The notes beneath the pieces were generated by a model that worked only from the letters and a program-made list of their open reading frames with translations, had not been told where the DNA came from and searched no databases. The translations under genes were made by a program, and so were the position numbers. Below are positions 1 through 6,963 of a DNA stretch of 29,382 bases, in pieces (within the stretch, counting starts at the first letter, position 1; each line of letters starts with the position of its first letter). Origin of the DNA: JBJXFK01 sp046155505 (GTDB taxonomy: Bacteria > Planctomycetota > Phycisphaerae > UBA1845 > Fen-1342); the NCBI GenBank assembly GCA_046155505.1, contig JBJXFK010000037.1:1-29382 (forward strand), read 5' to 3'.

Positions 1-257
1 CGGAATCGCAGCTCGCACGCGGGTGCGTAGGCTTCGACAGTTTCGTTCGTCGCAGGCTTGTCGATCCACGCGCTGGCCCGTTCAAGCTGCGCAGCGACTG
101 CGACGAAGGGCCGCGATTCGGGCTTGGGTTTGCTGGCCGTGTCTGTACGGCTGCGCGTGCTGGTGCTGCTGGGCTGTGACGTCGGCGCAACCTGAGCAAA
201 TGCCGTGACGACGACTGCCAGGAACAGGCATATCGATTGAATGGTCCGTGTATTCAT
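1..257 (-). CDS. Secreted protein, N-terminal fragment (runs off left edge)
   Basis: The reading frame starts at ATG 257-255 and stays open to the window edge, giving about 85 residues. The first 21 residues are a typical Sec signal peptide: a basic start (MNTRTIQ), the hydrophobic core ICLFLAVVVTAF, and an AFA|Q signal-peptidase I site. A Ser/Thr/Pro-rich stretch follows (residues about 25-50), then the start of a folded part (RPFVAVAAQLERASAWIDKP). No domain is recognisable from this fragment. It lies 126 bp downstream of the zinc-ribbon gene on the same strand and could be co-transcribed. Function unknown. The call that it is a real secreted protein rests on the signal peptide and the uninterrupted frame. 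Confidence 0.6.
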   Translation of the reverse strand, partial: MNTRTIQSICLFLAVVVTAFAQVAPTSQPSSTSTRSRTDTASKPKPESRPFVAVAAQLERASAWIDKPATNETVEAYAPACELRF

Positions 258-383
258 GCGGCGAATGATACGGCCACTCGTAGGTTGGGCACCGCCCAAC
301 AATTGCGGCTGACGACACGCACTCCGCGCCATCGTCCGGCTGCCGGCGTACTTGGCTCGGTTACTGCCGGGCGGCTTCGCCGC

Positions 384-1051
384 TCACCGACGCTCGTCCC
401 CCCAATACAACTTGACGTACCAAAACCGCGCCGCGCTTCGCGGCGTGCCGCACTCCGGGCACTCGCGCTCGCTCGGCAATCGCTCTCGCAGGTAGCCGCA
501 CTGCAAGCAGGCATAATCCGGCCCCATCGCCAGCGCCAGTCGAATCGCGTCCAGCCATTGCGCGTGCAACCAACCGGCCAGGTAGATCGCGAGAACAGAA
601 CCACACAAGAGCACATACAGGCGGCTCGTAACGGCGATTGCGGCGATACCAAGTCCGGCGAGCAGCACAAGGTAGACTGACGGCCCAAAGCGGACGCCGG
701 CGCGACACGGGTAACACAACACGGCACGCGGAATTTGGCGCAGCGCCGCCGCCTCGGTCGCCGAACGCTCGCGCAGCTTCTCGATTGCCGCTGCAGCCGC
801 ACGTCGCCGCGCCGCCACAGCACAATCGTCGCCACGGCCGCTACCAGCATTAGCGCGCAGACTATCGGGCGCAACGTGTCTGCAGTCGACATATAGCCGC
901 CCCCGTATCGCGGCGGGTCGCACCCCAATGACAGCCCGACGCAACAGAATGTCCCGACGACGACAGCGGTCAGGAAGCGCAAGCGAAGCGCGTATATCCG
1001 CGCCGCCGCCGCACCGCGACACTCCCATTCCAAACTATTCCGAAGTGGCAT
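384..1051 (-). pseudogene. Membrane protein with C-terminal zinc ribbon, apparent frameshift
   Basis: Two overlapping minus-strand frames together make one sensible protein. The frame from ATG 1051 gives an N-terminal half with two membrane segments (FLTAVVVGTFCCVGLSLG and IVCALMLVAAVATIVLW). After about 815 it becomes Arg/Cys-rich nonsense. The frame ending at 384 becomes sensible at the same place: an Ala-rich helix running into IEKLRERS, a CYPC motif, two more membrane segments, then a CLQCGY...CPECG zinc ribbon (450-509) close to the C-terminus. Joining them needs a one-base shift in the GC-rich run near 805-830 and would give about 222 residues. Planctomycetes have many membrane proteins with this style of ribbon. 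The shift may be a true mutation, a sequencing error, or (least likely) programmed frameshifting. The exact role is unknown. Confidence 0.55.
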
Positions 1052-1342
1052 TCGCGCAAGTATATCGGTTGCGACTCCGGCTTGGGTTTGCGGCTCGTTT
1101 TCGGCCAGCCGGCAAGGTCAGGAAAAGTGCGCGGCCGCTGGCAGCGAACGCGACCACCGCATGATCGAGAATTCGAGTGTTCATTGGCAGCATGCGGCGC
1201 GCGAATCAGACGTGGCGAAGTCACGCGCCGACACGGGAGAAACTGTCCGAGGCTGGTGCCCTGAGCGCGGGCACCGGCCAGAGGCAGATGCTGCCCACGC
1301 GACGTTCGATCCGTTTTTTCCAGAAGTCTCGTGCTCGGCGAG

Positions 1343-2428
1343 CTACCAATCTTTGTCCACCGGTCGTTGTCGGGCGGCTTCGCGAGCGCGCAGTCGTTCC
1401 CGCCGCTCGCGCTCGGCCTCGCGCAGCTTCTGCAAAATGCGCTCGGCTTCTTCCTTCGTCATTTCAAGCTCAACCGCCGGCTGACTCTCGCCCTCGCCCG
1501 GCTGCGAATCGGGTTGCGATTGCGGCTGCGGCTGATTCTGTGACGTCGGCTGACTCTGCGGCTGCTGCGACGCCGGTTGCGACTGCGGCTCGTCTTGCTT
1601 CTGCTGCGAGCTCGGCTGGCTTTGCTGACTGCTCGGCTGCGACGATTGCTGCTCGTCCTGCTGCTGATTTTCCTGCGACGACGGCTGCGATGTGTTCTGA
1701 TTCTCGTCCTTCTGGTTGTTTTCCTGGTTCGGCGAGCTCGACGGCTGCGACTGGCTCTGGGCCTGCTCTTTGAGCTGCTTTTCGAGCTGCTTGGCGAGTT
1801 CCAGATTGGCCCGTGCGTCGGTGAGCGACGGATCGAGCCGCAGCGATTCGCGATATTGCTCGACTGCGGCGGCGAGTTTTTGCAGGAGCGCGTCGAGCGA
1901 CGGCTGCTGCGCCGGCGCCGCGCCATCGGCGGGCGGCTGCGTGTCAGCGGGCGGCTGTGCGGCGGCGAGCGTCTCGCTGTAGTGCGTGTTGCCGAGATTG
2001 AATCGCGCCCGGGCCTCGAACGCGGGATCTTTCAACGCCGCGCCACGGGTCCATGTCTCGCGTGCGTCCTCGTATTTGCCCAGGCGGTAGTACGCGCTGG
2101 CCAGGTTGTGCAGCAGCTCGGCTGACATCGAAGCGTCGACGTCAGCGGGGACTTGCAGGAAGGCGTCGAGCGCTTCCTGATACTTGCCTGCGGCGAAGGC
2201 CTCATTGCCGCGCTGCATGAGTTGGCGGGGGGTGTCGGCCGACGCGTATGAAGAGAAAACAACCACAGAGACACAGAGGCACAGAGAAGAGCGAATGAAG
2301 AATAGCGAATAGCGAAAGAAGAAGTCGGCGAACGTGCCGGTCACGGCAACGCGTTCGCACCCTGCTCTAACCGCTCTTTTGCCTTCTCTGTGTCTCTGTG
2401 CCTCTGTCGTTAGCCCCGTCTTCATCAC
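1343..2428 (-). CDS. TPR protein of the Bat operon (BatC/BatE-like)
   Basis: A 361-residue secreted or membrane-attached TPR protein, last gene of the Bat-like operon. Its ATG overlaps the stop of the upstream VWA gene (ATGA, 2425-2428), so translation is probably coupled. Residues about 66-215 hold TPR helices (GNEAFAAGKYQEALDAF; LLHNLASAYYRLGKYEDA; ARFNLGNTHY; YRESLRLDPSLTDARANLELA). Residues about 216-318 are a low-complexity Gln/Ser/Pro linker. The end is a charged helix (EEAERILQKLREAERERRERL) closing with VDKDW, an ending known in Bat TPR proteins. The N-terminus is odd: residues about 7-55 are encoded by a dispersed inverted-repeat element (2263-2409), and the hydrophobic core of the apparent signal peptide (SLCLCVSVVVFSSYASA|D) lies largely inside it. 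In Bat systems the TPR protein is thought to act with the periplasmic VWA domains. Confidence 0.85.
   Translation of the reverse strand: MMKTGLTTEAQRHREGKRAVRAGCERVAVTGTFADFFFRYSLFFIRSSLCLCVSVVVFSSYASADTPRQLMQRGNEAFAAGKYQEALDAFLQVPADVDASMSAELLHNLASAYYRLGKYEDARETWTRGAALKDPAFEARARFNLGNTHYSETLAAAQPPADTQPPADGAAPAQQPSLDALLQKLAAAVEQYRESLRLDPSLTDARANLELAKQLEKQLKEQAQSQSQPSSSPNQENNQKDENQNTSQPSSQENQQQDEQQSSQPSSQQSQPSSQQKQDEPQSQPASQQPQSQPTSQNQPQPQSQPDSQPGEGESQPAVELEMTKEEAERILQKLREAERERRERLRAREAARQRPVDKDW
2263..2409. repeat. Dispersed inverted-repeat element inside the TPR gene's 5' end
   Basis: Imperfect terminal inverted repeats of about 27 bp (2263-2289, rich in CACAGAGA; and 2383-2409, rich in TCTCTGTG) enclose about 93 bp that include a GAATAGCGAATAGCGAA stretch. 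Translated, one arm gives TTEAQRHRE and the other SSLCLCVSVV, peptide signatures I recall from many unrelated annotated proteins, as expected for a mobile non-coding repeat. Here it is in frame within the first 56 codons of the TPR gene. Only this copy is in the window, so its dispersed nature is inferred from general knowledge. Confidence 0.7.
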
Positions 2429-3486
2429 GCCGCCTCCTTCTGAAGCGTGCCGGAGCGCACGATCGTCGCGCGGCGCGGGCCTTCGCGCAGGAACGACTCG
2501 ATCAACACCAGCACCAATGCCGCCACCGCGAACATGTGGTACTGCGACGGCTGCTTGACCTTTTCGTTCTCGGCCAGTTGCTTGCTCGCCATCGCCGGTG
2601 CGATCTTGCTGCGATAGATGTCGCCGAGGTCGAAATTCTGCGTGCCGACCGGGACGAACGCGGCGAGCGTCGAAATCTGCGCGATCTTGCGAAGTTGATC
2701 GAAGTTCGCCTTGCTCCAGACGACGTTGCCCTGATAGCGAACGTAATCCTGCCCCGCGTTGTTTTCGACCGGGATGCGCGCCCCCTCGCGTTCGTCGCCC
2801 AGAGCGACTGACACGATCGGGATTTTCTTGTCATCCCACAATTTGCGGGCGGCTTCCAGCGGAAAGCTCTCGTGATCTTCGCCGTCGGTGATGAGCACGA
2901 TCACCTTGTGCGTGTCGAGTTTCTCGTCGAACGAATCGCGCGCCAGGCGAATCGCATCGCCGATCAGCGTGCCGCCGCGTGCGACGCTGCCGACGCCGGT
3001 GTCTTCGAGTGCGAGCCGGAAAAAGCCATAGTCGTTGGTCAGCGGACACTTCAAGCTGGGCGTGCCAGCGAAGGCGATCAGGCCGATGCGATCGCCGCCT
3101 AGCGCGGACAGCAGGTCTTCGCGGATCGAGAGTTTCGCCCGTTCGAGTCGATTCGGTGCAATGTCGCGCGCGAGCATGGAACGCGACACGTCGAGCAGCA
3201 CCATGACATCGACGCCGCGACGATAGAGCTTCTGCTCGGCCTCGCCCCAGCGCGGTCCGATGATCGCCGCCGTGAGCGCGACGAGTGCGAGCGTAACGAG
3301 TGTGATGCGCACAATGCCGCGTGCCCAACTCACCGGCGGCGCGAGCCGCGCGATGACATTCGCCGTCGCAAACATCCGCATCGCCCGCGCCCGCTGCCAA
3401 AGGCCGTACATACCGACGACCGCGGCAGCGCCCGCGACCGCGAGCAGCCAGAGCCAGTTCAGATTGTCGAACGTCACATCACTCAT
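2425..3486 (-). CDS. VWA-domain membrane protein (BatB-like)
   Basis: A 353-residue membrane protein with a von Willebrand factor A domain. Membrane helices lie at about 12-28 and 59-77, with a C-terminal one near 317-335 (MFAVAALVLVLIESF), so the VWA domain sits outside the membrane between them. The MIDAS metal site is complete: D99-x-S101-x-S103 (DVSRS), T173 (GGTLIGDA) and D201 (LITDGED). A short VWA protein with N- and C-terminal helices next to a second one is the BatA/BatB arrangement known from Bacteroides and spirochaetes and common in planctomycetes. The start overlaps the upstream VWA gene stop (ATGA, 3483-3486) and the stop overlaps the TPR start, so all three are probably made together. 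The molecular function of Bat proteins is unsettled; a role in envelope stress or chaperoning is an inference from the family. Confidence 0.88.
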   Translation of the reverse strand: MSDVTFDNLNWLWLLAVAGAAAVVGMYGLWQRARAMRMFATANVIARLAPPVSWARGIVRITLVTLALVALTAAIIGPRWGEAEQKLYRRGVDVMVLLDVSRSMLARDIAPNRLERAKLSIREDLLSALGGDRIGLIAFAGTPSLKCPLTNDYGFFRLALEDTGVGSVARGGTLIGDAIRLARDSFDEKLDTHKVIVLITDGEDHESFPLEAARKLWDDKKIPIVSVALGDEREGARIPVENNAGQDYVRYQGNVVWSKANFDQLRKIAQISTLAAFVPVGTQNFDLGDIYRSKIAPAMASKQLAENEKVKQPSQYHMFAVAALVLVLIESFLREGPRRATIVRSGTLQKEAA

Positions 3487-4538
3487 GGGAACTTCCGCAG
3501 CCTCGTGCTGTCGAGCAGCGTCTGCATCGTGATCGCCGCGAACGCGACGAGCAGCCAGTTGAGCGACAATTCGTCGTAGCGAACGAACCGCCGCTCTTCG
3601 CTGCGTGTGCGTTCGAGGCGGTCGATTTCTTCATAGATGCCGAGCAGCGAACGAGCGTCGGTCGCGTGGAAATACTTGCCGCCGGTGACATTGGCGATCT
3701 CGCGCAGGTCACGGTCGTTCAGCGGGCGGCGGAAAAAGCCCTCGTTCTGCCCGGTGCCGGCCATGATGGCGTAGACCTTGATGCCAAAATTCGCCGCGAG
3801 TTCGCCGGCTTGCTCGGGCGTGATCATGCCGGCGTTGTTCTCGCCGTCGGTGAGCAGAATCACCACGCGGCTCGTGATCGTCAGTTGCTCGCCTCCGCCC
3901 GTCGTGCGTTTCAGGTCTTTCAAACGCTCGACCGCGAGTGCGAGGCCGTCGCCGATTCCGGTGCCGTCTTCTTCCGATCGCGGCTGCATGGGCTGCAGCA
4001 TCTCGACCGCGCGGGTCACCGCGCGATGATCGAGCGTGAGCGGGCAAACGCTGTCCGGGAATCGTGCGAATTTCACGAGTCCGACGAGATCGTTCGTGCG
4101 GCCCTTGAGTTCGCCGCCCTCTTCGCCGGCGACGAAGCGCTGCACGACCGCTTTCACGATGTCGAGGCGATTGACCTGCCTGCCCGGCGGCGACAAGTCC
4201 CAATCGGTCATGCTGCTCGACACATCAACCACAAGCTGAATCGCGATGCCCTCGACGTAAACCTGCGTCGATCGGTCCGCCACTTGCGGCCGCGCGACCG
4301 CGACGACCAGACACGCGAGTGCGAGGCACCGCAGCAGCGGCAATATCAATCGCACGCGGCGACTCACCGCGCCGCCGGCGGCTTTCAGGCCGCTGAGTCC
4401 GCTGAACACGACCACCGATCGGGCGCGCGGCCGCATCGTGAAAAACCAGTACAGCGGCACGACCAGCAACAACAGCAGTGCCCACGGATAGGCCCAGAAG
4501 AGCCACTCAGGAGTCAGCGGGAGGTTCACCGGCGTCAT
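3483..4538 (-). CDS. VWA-domain membrane protein (BatA-like)
   Basis: 351 residues. The N-terminal part carries two membrane helices (about 17-33, PWALLLLLVVPLYWFF; about 65-82, LILPLLRCLALACLVVAV), then a VWA domain. The MIDAS residues are present: D105-x-S107-x-S109 (DVSSS), T193 (GTGIGDGL) and D231 (LLTDGEN). A final hydrophobic segment near the C-terminus (LNWLLVAFAAITMQTLL) probably re-enters the membrane. The motif GTGQNEGFFRRPLNDRDLREIANVTGGKYFHATDA is typical of BatA (only the general pattern is claimed). The ATG at 4538 overlaps the stop of the upstream BatD-like gene (4535), and the stop overlaps the next VWA gene. VWA domains bind partner proteins through a metal ion. The partner is probably the neighbouring TPR or BatD-like protein, which is inference. 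Confidence 0.88.
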   Translation of the reverse strand: MTPVNLPLTPEWLFWAYPWALLLLLVVPLYWFFTMRPRARSVVVFSGLSGLKAAGGAVSRRVRLILPLLRCLALACLVVAVARPQVADRSTQVYVEGIAIQLVVDVSSSMTDWDLSPPGRQVNRLDIVKAVVQRFVAGEEGGELKGRTNDLVGLVKFARFPDSVCPLTLDHRAVTRAVEMLQPMQPRSEEDGTGIGDGLALAVERLKDLKRTTGGGEQLTITSRVVILLTDGENNAGMITPEQAGELAANFGIKVYAIMAGTGQNEGFFRRPLNDRDLREIANVTGGKYFHATDARSLLGIYEEIDRLERTRSEERRFVRYDELSLNWLLVAFAAITMQTLLDSTRLRKFP

Positions 4539-5647
4539 GCGGCTTTCCCCCCTTCGCTGTGCGAGGTCGGAATCGGCGGCAGCGGCGGCGCGGTGTCGGC
4601 GGTGGTCGCGAGCCGCTGCGCTTCGAGTCGCGCGACGGCCGCGGCGGTTGCGTCGATGAACGCCCGCGCGGCCGACAAGTTGCCCGCGCCATCGTCACGC
4701 GTCGGTTGCCACGCGGCGTATTTCACCAGATCGCACGACTCCATGAACACGCGCAGCTTCACGGCGTCGTAGGGCAACGCCGTCGCGTCGCGACTGAGGC
4801 GTGTTAGAAACTCCTCGGTCGTCATCTCCGGCGCGGCGAGGCCGAATTTGCGTTCGATGTAGCTGCGCACGACTTCGCTCAGACGGTAGTAGAACTCGCG
4901 TACGCGCTTGGTCGCGAAGAAGTCCTCGCGCTCGAGCGTGGCCAATTCGTTGAGCGCCCAAATCTCCGGCGCGATCGGCGGCGGCGGACGCAGCAAGCGC
5001 GCGCGAATCACGCGATAGGCAACGTAGCCGCCGATCAGTACCGCGACCGCGGCGGCGCAGATCGCGGCGATCTCCCACGGCTTCAGCGGGCGGCGCGGAA
5101 CGGCGAGCAAGGCTGTGATGTCGCGCGGCTTGGTCGGCGCGTCCTGCGACGTGAGTGCGGAGCGCACCTCGACCTGCAACGACCCCGTCGCCAATTCACT
5201 ATCGAGTTTCGGCGTTTCGCCTGCGTCGCCCTTCTTGGCGTACTTGATCACCGTCGGCGGAATGTCGAGCGCGCCGGCGGCGTAGGACTCGAGCGTGAAT
5301 TCACGCTGCCAGCGCAGTGTGCCGTCAGGCAGCGCCAGCGGCACACCCGGTGGCGGCGCGGCGGCGACGGTGATTTCGGGAAAGCTCTTTTCGTCCGGCA
5401 ACTCAATCGCGAAGTCCGCCGGCGCGTCGGCGGTAATCACGACGCGGATCGGCTCAGCGATCTGGACGATTTTTGGTGACGCGGTCACTGAAAGCTTGAT
5501 CGGGCCGCGCTCGGCGGAGTCGGTGACCGATTCGGGCGGCGGTGGCGCGCTGGGGCCGCAGCCGACGAGCGACAGCGTGATGATCGCCGCAAACAGGGCA
5601 CGCGCGTGCAGGCTGCCATGCCGACGGCGGTACTCCGCAGTCGGCAT
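4535..5647 (-). CDS. BatD/DUF4381-like lipoprotein with membrane anchor
   Basis: I place the start at ATG 5647, although the frame is open up to an ATG at 5755 that overlaps the DUF58 stop (ATGA). From 5647 the protein has 370 residues. It begins with a 29-residue lipoprotein signal (RALFAAIITLSLVGC, lipobox LVGC), followed by a Pro-rich linker, an Ig-like BatD-type region (KLSVTASPKIVQIAEPIRVVI), one membrane helix (IAAICAAAVAVLIGGYVAY), and a cytoplasmic-style helical domain resembling DUF4381 (FFATKRVREFYYRLSEVVRSY). From 5755 the first 36 residues would be encoded only by repeats, and the lipobox Cys would be residue 66, too far for a signal peptide. The chosen ATG itself lies inside a palindrome (5617-5648). 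It overlaps the BatA-like gene at its end. Probably a partner of the VWA proteins in the envelope. Confidence 0.75.
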   Translation of the reverse strand: MPTAEYRRRHGSLHARALFAAIITLSLVGCGPSAPPPPESVTDSAERGPIKLSVTASPKIVQIAEPIRVVITADAPADFAIELPDEKSFPEITVAAAPPPGVPLALPDGTLRWQREFTLESYAAGALDIPPTVIKYAKKGDAGETPKLDSELATGSLQVEVRSALTSQDAPTKPRDITALLAVPRRPLKPWEIAAICAAAVAVLIGGYVAYRVIRARLLRPPPPIAPEIWALNELATLEREDFFATKRVREFYYRLSEVVRSYIERKFGLAAPEMTTEEFLTRLSRDATALPYDAVKLRVFMESCDLVKYAAWQPTRDDGAGNLSAARAFIDATAAAVARLEAQRLATTADTAPPLPPIPTSHSEGGKAA

Positions 5648-5648
5648 G
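5617..5648. repeat. 32-bp palindrome with GTACTCCGC core, contains the BatD-like start codon
   Basis: Perfect 9-bp outer arms (CATGCCGAC / GTCGGCATG), one mismatch, a 4-bp inner stem (GCGG/CCGC) and a TACT loop. It has the same layout and core as the hairpins at 6659-6690, 6685-6716 and 6889-6920, so it belongs to one repeat family. On the minus strand its edge supplies the likely ATG of the BatD-like lipoprotein and the codons for MPTAEYRRRH. Confidence 0.8.
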
Positions 5649-5667
5649 TTCTGCGTCGGGACGAAAA

Positions 5668-5712
5668 GCAGCCGAGGGCGGCTGCTCCAAAAGAACCGCG
5701 GAGGGCCGCGGT
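5668..5712. repeat. Two 18-bp hairpins with matching four-base loops
   Basis: 5668-5685 is GCAGCCG-AGGG-CGGCTGC and 5695-5712 is ACCGCGG-AGGG-CCGCGGT, each with a perfect 7-bp stem. On the minus strand each loop reads CCCT and each hairpin is followed by a short T run. The first is nearly identical to the hairpin at 18120-18137. They lie in the extended upstream frame of the BatD-like gene. Confidence 0.7.
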
Positions 5713-5723
5713 GCTCCAGACGC

Positions 5724-5751
5724 TGAACCCTGAACCCTGAACGCCGAACCC
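5724..5751. repeat. Four tandem 7-bp units (TGAACCC)
   Basis: TGAACCC, TGAACCC, TGAACGC, CGAACCC in a row, immediately next to the DUF58 stop. On the minus strand this is GGGTTCA repeated. Together with the hairpins at 5617-5712 it forms a repeat cassette of about 135 bp between two otherwise overlapping operon genes. Confidence 0.75.
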
Positions 5752-6627
5752 TCATCGCCGCGCCCCTCGCTTGCGAAAGAACCGCGTCAGCGGCTCGACG
5801 AACGAGTGGCCCGTCTCAACCTCGATCGGGTCAATCCCCAGCTTGCGAAAATTCGCCGTCAATTCCTGCCGCCGCTGGCTAGCGTGCTCGCCGAACCGGC
5901 GACGAAACGCGCGCGAGCTCGTATCGACCAGCAGTTGCTCACCCGTCTCCGGGTCGATCGCCTCGAAGTATCGCACCGGCGGCATTTCGCGTTCGCGCCG
6001 ATCGCGCACGACGATCGGGATCACATCATGCCGATGGCGGATGATTCGCATCGCGTGCTCATACTCGCGATCCTGAAAATCGCTGATGACAAACACCACC
6101 GAGCGTCGCGTCAGCATGCCGTTGACCGCTTCGAGGGCCGCACCGATGTCGGTGCGCTTGCCCTCGGGCTGGTGATAAAGCAACTCGCGTACGACGCGCA
6201 GCACGTGCCGCGTGCCCTTCTTCGCTTGCACAAATTTTTCGACGCGGTCGCTGAACAGCAGCAGGCCGACTTTGTCGTTATTGGTTATGGCCGAGAACGC
6301 CAGCGTCGCGCCAAGCTCGGCGACCAGCTCGCTCTTGAGCTGCTGATTCGTGCCAAATTCCTGCGACCCGCTGACATCGACCACCAGCGTGACGGTCAAC
6401 TCGCGTTCCTCGCGGAAGCGTTTGACGAACGGGCGGCCGCTGCGGGCGGTGACGTTCCAGTCGATCGTTCGCACGTCGTCGCCGGGCTGATACTCGCGCA
6501 CCTCCTGGAACTCCATGCCGAGTCCCTTGAAGGCGGAGTGATACTGACCCGCGAACACGTCCTGCACGAGCGCGCTGGTGAGAATCTGAATGCGGCGAAC
6601 TTTCTTGAGAACCTCGGCAGGAATCAT
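5752..6627 (-). CDS. DUF58 domain protein, first gene of the Bat-like operon
   Basis: 291 residues from ATG 6627 (MIPAEVLKKVRRIQI, the usual start of this family). A longer frame from a TTG at 6651 is less likely. The DUF58 core is clear: GLGMEFQEVREYQPGDDVRTIDWNVTAR, then a VWA-like fold with LVVDVSGSQEF (a DxSxS-type metal-site motif) and VFVISDFQD near residue 180. There is no membrane segment, so it is cytoplasmic. DUF58 proteins are normally encoded with a MoxR AAA+ ATPase and membrane VWA proteins; here the downstream partners are present but no MoxR gene lies directly upstream. Its stop overlaps an in-frame ATG (5755) of the next gene. The promoter must lie in the repeat-rich 6628-6963 region; no convincing one was seen. 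Confidence 0.9.
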   Translation of the reverse strand: MIPAEVLKKVRRIQILTSALVQDVFAGQYHSAFKGLGMEFQEVREYQPGDDVRTIDWNVTARSGRPFVKRFREERELTVTLVVDVSGSQEFGTNQQLKSELVAELGATLAFSAITNNDKVGLLLFSDRVEKFVQAKKGTRHVLRVVRELLYHQPEGKRTDIGAALEAVNGMLTRRSVVFVISDFQDREYEHAMRIIRHRHDVIPIVVRDRREREMPPVRYFEAIDPETGEQLLVDTSSRAFRRRFGEHASQRRQELTANFRKLGIDPIEVETGHSFVEPLTRFFRKRGARR

Positions 6628-6655
6628 CGCGCCACGCTCTGCGTTGTCCAAAAGT

Positions 6656-6719
6656 GTGGCATGCTCTCGCTGTACTCAGCGTGAGCATGCTTACGCGGAG
6701 TACCGCGAAAGCATGCCAC
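6656..6719. repeat. Composite palindrome: two overlapping 32-bp hairpins
   Basis: Hairpin A (6659-6690) is GCATGCTC-T-CGCTG-TACT-CAGCG-T-GAGCATGC. Hairpin B (6685-6716) is GCATGCTT-A-CGCGG-AGTA-CCGCG-A-AAGCATGC. They share the central GCATGC, and the whole is bracketed by GTGGC / GCCAC. It is located just upstream of the DUF58 start. The regular design and further copies at 6863-6923 and 5617-5648 mark it as a REP-like family. Confidence 0.85.
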
Positions 6720-6817
6720 CCTCCACCGTCTACCCCTCCGCCGACCGCCGGCGGGAACGAGGTATCTTACAGACGGCGGCGAAGCGCGGCAGCAGTCGGA
6801 AATTCGTCCGCTGCGCG

Positions 6818-6959
6818 GAATGCAGAATGAAGAATGCAGAGTGCAGAATGCTGATCCCAGCAGCACGCTCTCGCTCGACTCAGCCCGAGCATGCTTACGC
6901 GGAGTACCGCATAAGCATGCCACAGGGGGGGAGTTTTCTGCATTCTGCATTCTGCATTC
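6818..6959. mobile_element. Short element with 22-bp terminal inverted repeats (MITE-like)
   Basis: Arms at 6818-6839 and 6938-6959 are inverted copies built of GAATGCA units with one mismatch. The left arm continues with further GCAGAATG-type units to 6850. The element encloses the second composite palindrome (6863-6923) and ends four bases before the recombinase stop codon. It encodes nothing. No target-site duplication was identified, so mobility is inferred from the structure only. Confidence 0.6.
6863..6923. repeat. Second copy of the composite palindrome, left half degraded
   Basis: The right hairpin (6889-6920) is GCATGCTT-A-CGCGG-AGTA-CCGCA-T-AAGCATGC, almost the same as the right hairpin at 6685-6716, followed by CAC. 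The left hairpin (6863-6894) shows the same plan with several mismatches. It sits inside the inverted-repeat element 6818-6959. Confidence 0.8.
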
Positions 6960-6963
6960 GCCG

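Larger units (their letters stand above)
6628..6963. other. Repeat-rich intergenic block between xerC/D-type gene and Bat operon
   Basis: This 336-bp gap holds two composite palindromes (6656-6719 and 6863-6923) and a small element with terminal inverted repeats (6818-6959). No gene is supported; the translations here are repeat-derived. The unoccupied part (about 6720-6817) should contain the promoter of the Bat operon. I see only a weak minus-strand TAAGAT near 6762-6767, without a good -35 box. Confidence 0.6.

Noticed and set aside
3666..4772. Plus-strand frame (368 codons) opposite the BatA-like gene
   Set aside because: Antisense shadow; the minus strand has a full VWA metal site.
5724..5751. 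Tandem 7-bp repeats considered as a CRISPR or iteron array
   Set aside because: Units are contiguous without spacers and there are no cas or replication genes nearby; a simple dispersed repeat fits.
5648..5755. N-terminal extension of the BatD-like protein to ATG 5755
   Set aside because: Overlap with the DUF58 stop makes it possible for translation, but all its codons are in repeats and the lipobox would sit at residue 66. Kept only as an alternative start.
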